NCBI GenBank assembly: GCA_021775795.1
Contig: JAJFHB010000618.1
Location: 1 to 7,551, forward strand
Source: Hyphomicrobiales bacterium
Lineage (GTDB): Bacteria; Pseudomonadota; Alphaproteobacteria; Rhizobiales; JAJFHB01
Direction of reading: 5' to 3'
DNA length: 7,551 nt
A program made the position numbers and the translations under genes. Positions 6,636 to 7,551 of the stretch are shown here, in pieces (the first letter of the stretch is position 1; every line of letters starts with the position of its first letter). The notes beneath the pieces are model-generated. The model made no database searches and was not told the origin of the DNA. It saw only the letters and a list, made by a program, of their open reading frames with translations.

Positions 6636-7551
6636 TCATGGCGCAACCAAGAGCAGATCACGGTCGAACCTCGATAGAATCTCACCGCCATTGTCACCAA
6701 TGAGCACATTTTCGACCATACGCACGCCAAGTCTTTCCTCGTGAATGAAAATCGGGGGTTCCACTGAAACCATCATTCCCGCCTCAAGAATGTGGGGAGA
6801 TCCATCGAACATCCACATGGCTTCGTTCCAGGTGGGCGGAAACCCCGGTGCAACACCATAGCCGGTGAGGTGCCATCGGTTGGCGTCAAACCCCGCTTCA
6901 GAAATAACCTTCGTCGCAGCAATATGCGGTGCCGTGGCCGGCACGCCGGGTTTGATCGCTGCAATGCAGGCATCGCAGGCGGCGCGAACCACATCATAGA
7001 CTTGCCTCATACGCGCTGTGGGCTCGCCAAGACAGATCTGCCGGCCAATCGTTGAAGTATATTGGTGAAAGCTCGCTCCATATTCCACATGCATGAAGTC
7101 ACCGATCGCAAGCAGGCGATCAGTCGGATGCGGGTGGGCAAAGCAGCTCTGCTCCCCTGCCGCGAAATTGATGGCGCTGACGGACGTATGACTGCCATTA
7201 CGCATGAGCGTTCTGTTGATTTCTGCCGCCACTTCAAGTTCGCTCACGCCTTCGGCGATCGTTTCGACACACGTCTGCATCGCCAGATCGTTGATCGCGG
7301 AGGCCTGGCGGATATAGGAAATCTCTGCAGGTGACTTGACGAATTTTACCCCTTCGATGAGATCCGATGCTTCTGCAGCAAGAGCATCACCGAGAACCTC
7401 TTTCAACTTCAGGTAATCGTGCACGCCAAGATAATAGTACGGCACCTCAAGACCGATCCTGCAGTTAAGCAACCCCCGATCGCGTGCCAGCCGGGCGAAC
7501 GCTTCAATAGGGTCTTCTGCAAACCCGCCGTTCCACGGCACAACTTCGTCC
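6636..7551 (-). CDS. Creatinase/ectoine-hydrolase-like M24 protein with degenerate metal site (start beyond right edge)
   Basis: The frame is open to the right edge; in-frame codons D-E-V precede the GTG at 7541, so that GTG is probably internal and roughly 80-100 N-terminal residues of a protein of about 390-400 are missing. Numbering from that codon, the C-terminal pita-bread domain starts near K66-S70 (V-K-F-V-K-S-P-A-E-I). Of the five M24 metal ligands only one is clearly kept. The first Asp is E153 (V-E-Y-G-A), the second is T164 (S-T-I-G-R for S-D-I-T-R), the His is Y228 (T-G-Y-G-V-A-P-G-F-P-P-T-W), E261 (V-E-P-P) is kept, and the final Glu is V276 with E277 next to it. The GY-G-x-x-x-x-F-P-P-x-W stretch resembles creatinase and ectoine-hydrolase relatives, which act on amidino or cyclic amidine compounds without canonical peptidase metals. 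A hydrolase of such a compound is more likely than a peptidase. It is convergent with the amidase; stops are 28 bp apart. Confidence 0.85.
   Translation of the reverse strand, partial: DEVVPWNGGFAEDPIEAFARLARDRGLLNCRIGLEVPYYYLGVHDYLKLKEVLGDALAAEASDLIEGVKFVKSPAEISYIRQASAINDLAMQTCVETIAEGVSELEVAAEINRTLMRNGSHTSVSAINFAAGEQSCFAHPHPTDRLLAIGDFMHVEYGASFHQYTSTIGRQICLGEPTARMRQVYDVVRAACDACIAAIKPGVPATAPHIAATKVISEAGFDANRWHLTGYGVAPGFPPTWNEAMWMFDGSPHILEAGMMVSVEPPIFIHEERLGVRMVENVLIGDNGGEILSRFDRDLLLVAP

Noticed and set aside
1..7551. Ectoine degradation (doeA/doeB) cluster
   Set aside because: The M24 proteins are related to ectoine hydrolase, but no DoeB/EutE deacetylase, diaminobutyrate transaminase or AsnC-type regulator is present in the window. 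It cannot be excluded beyond the edges.
1..7551. CRISPR array, tRNA, rRNA, transposon or prophage remnants
   Set aside because: No direct-repeat array, no cloverleaf-like segment, no transposase or integrase frame, and no terminal inverted repeats were seen.

Overview
The window looks like alphaproteobacterial DNA. The composition is moderately GC-rich throughout, genes are tightly packed on both strands, and the proteins resemble Rhizobiales/Rhodobacterales families. This placement is by protein style only, because there is no rRNA or other marker gene. I see no tRNA, rRNA, CRISPR, insertion sequence, integrase or phage gene, and no base-composition break.

Layout, left to right: (1) the N-terminal 119 codons of an M24 creatinase/aminopeptidase-P-like hydrolase, minus strand, running off the left edge; (2) a divergent control region (360-527) with two perfect dyads; (3) a YcaD-like MFS transporter, plus strand; (4) a previously unlisted 31-residue single-TM protein, minus strand, with a clear ribosome binding site, overlapping the 3' end of the transporter gene; (5) a YbdK-type carboxylate-amine (glutamate-cysteine) ligase, plus strand; (6) an M20 Zn-dependent amidohydrolase of the N-carbamoyl-amino-acid/allantoate type, minus strand, convergent with (5); (7) a 62-bp divergent gap; (8) a DUF1989 'urea carboxylase-associated' protein and (9) an amidase-signature hydrolase, plus strand, probably one transcript; (10) a second M24 protein, minus strand, convergent with the amidase and running off the right edge.

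Five of the eight genes belong to families that hydrolyse non-peptide C-N bonds: two creatinase-like M24 proteins, an M20 carbamoylase-like enzyme, a DUF1989 protein and an amidase. The right-hand M24 protein has lost most of the canonical metal ligands, as creatinase has, so it is probably not a peptidase. With the transporter, this reads as a scavenging pathway for a small nitrogen compound carrying amidine, guanidino, ureido or amide groups. A plausible order is uptake, M24 ring-opening or amidino hydrolysis, DUF1989 deimination, then M20/amidase release of the amino acid and ammonia. That order and the substrate are inference. The set matches no complete pathway I know: ectoine, creatinine, allantoin, guanidine and hydantoin clusters each share only some of these families. 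The ligase and the small membrane protein may be unrelated neighbours.
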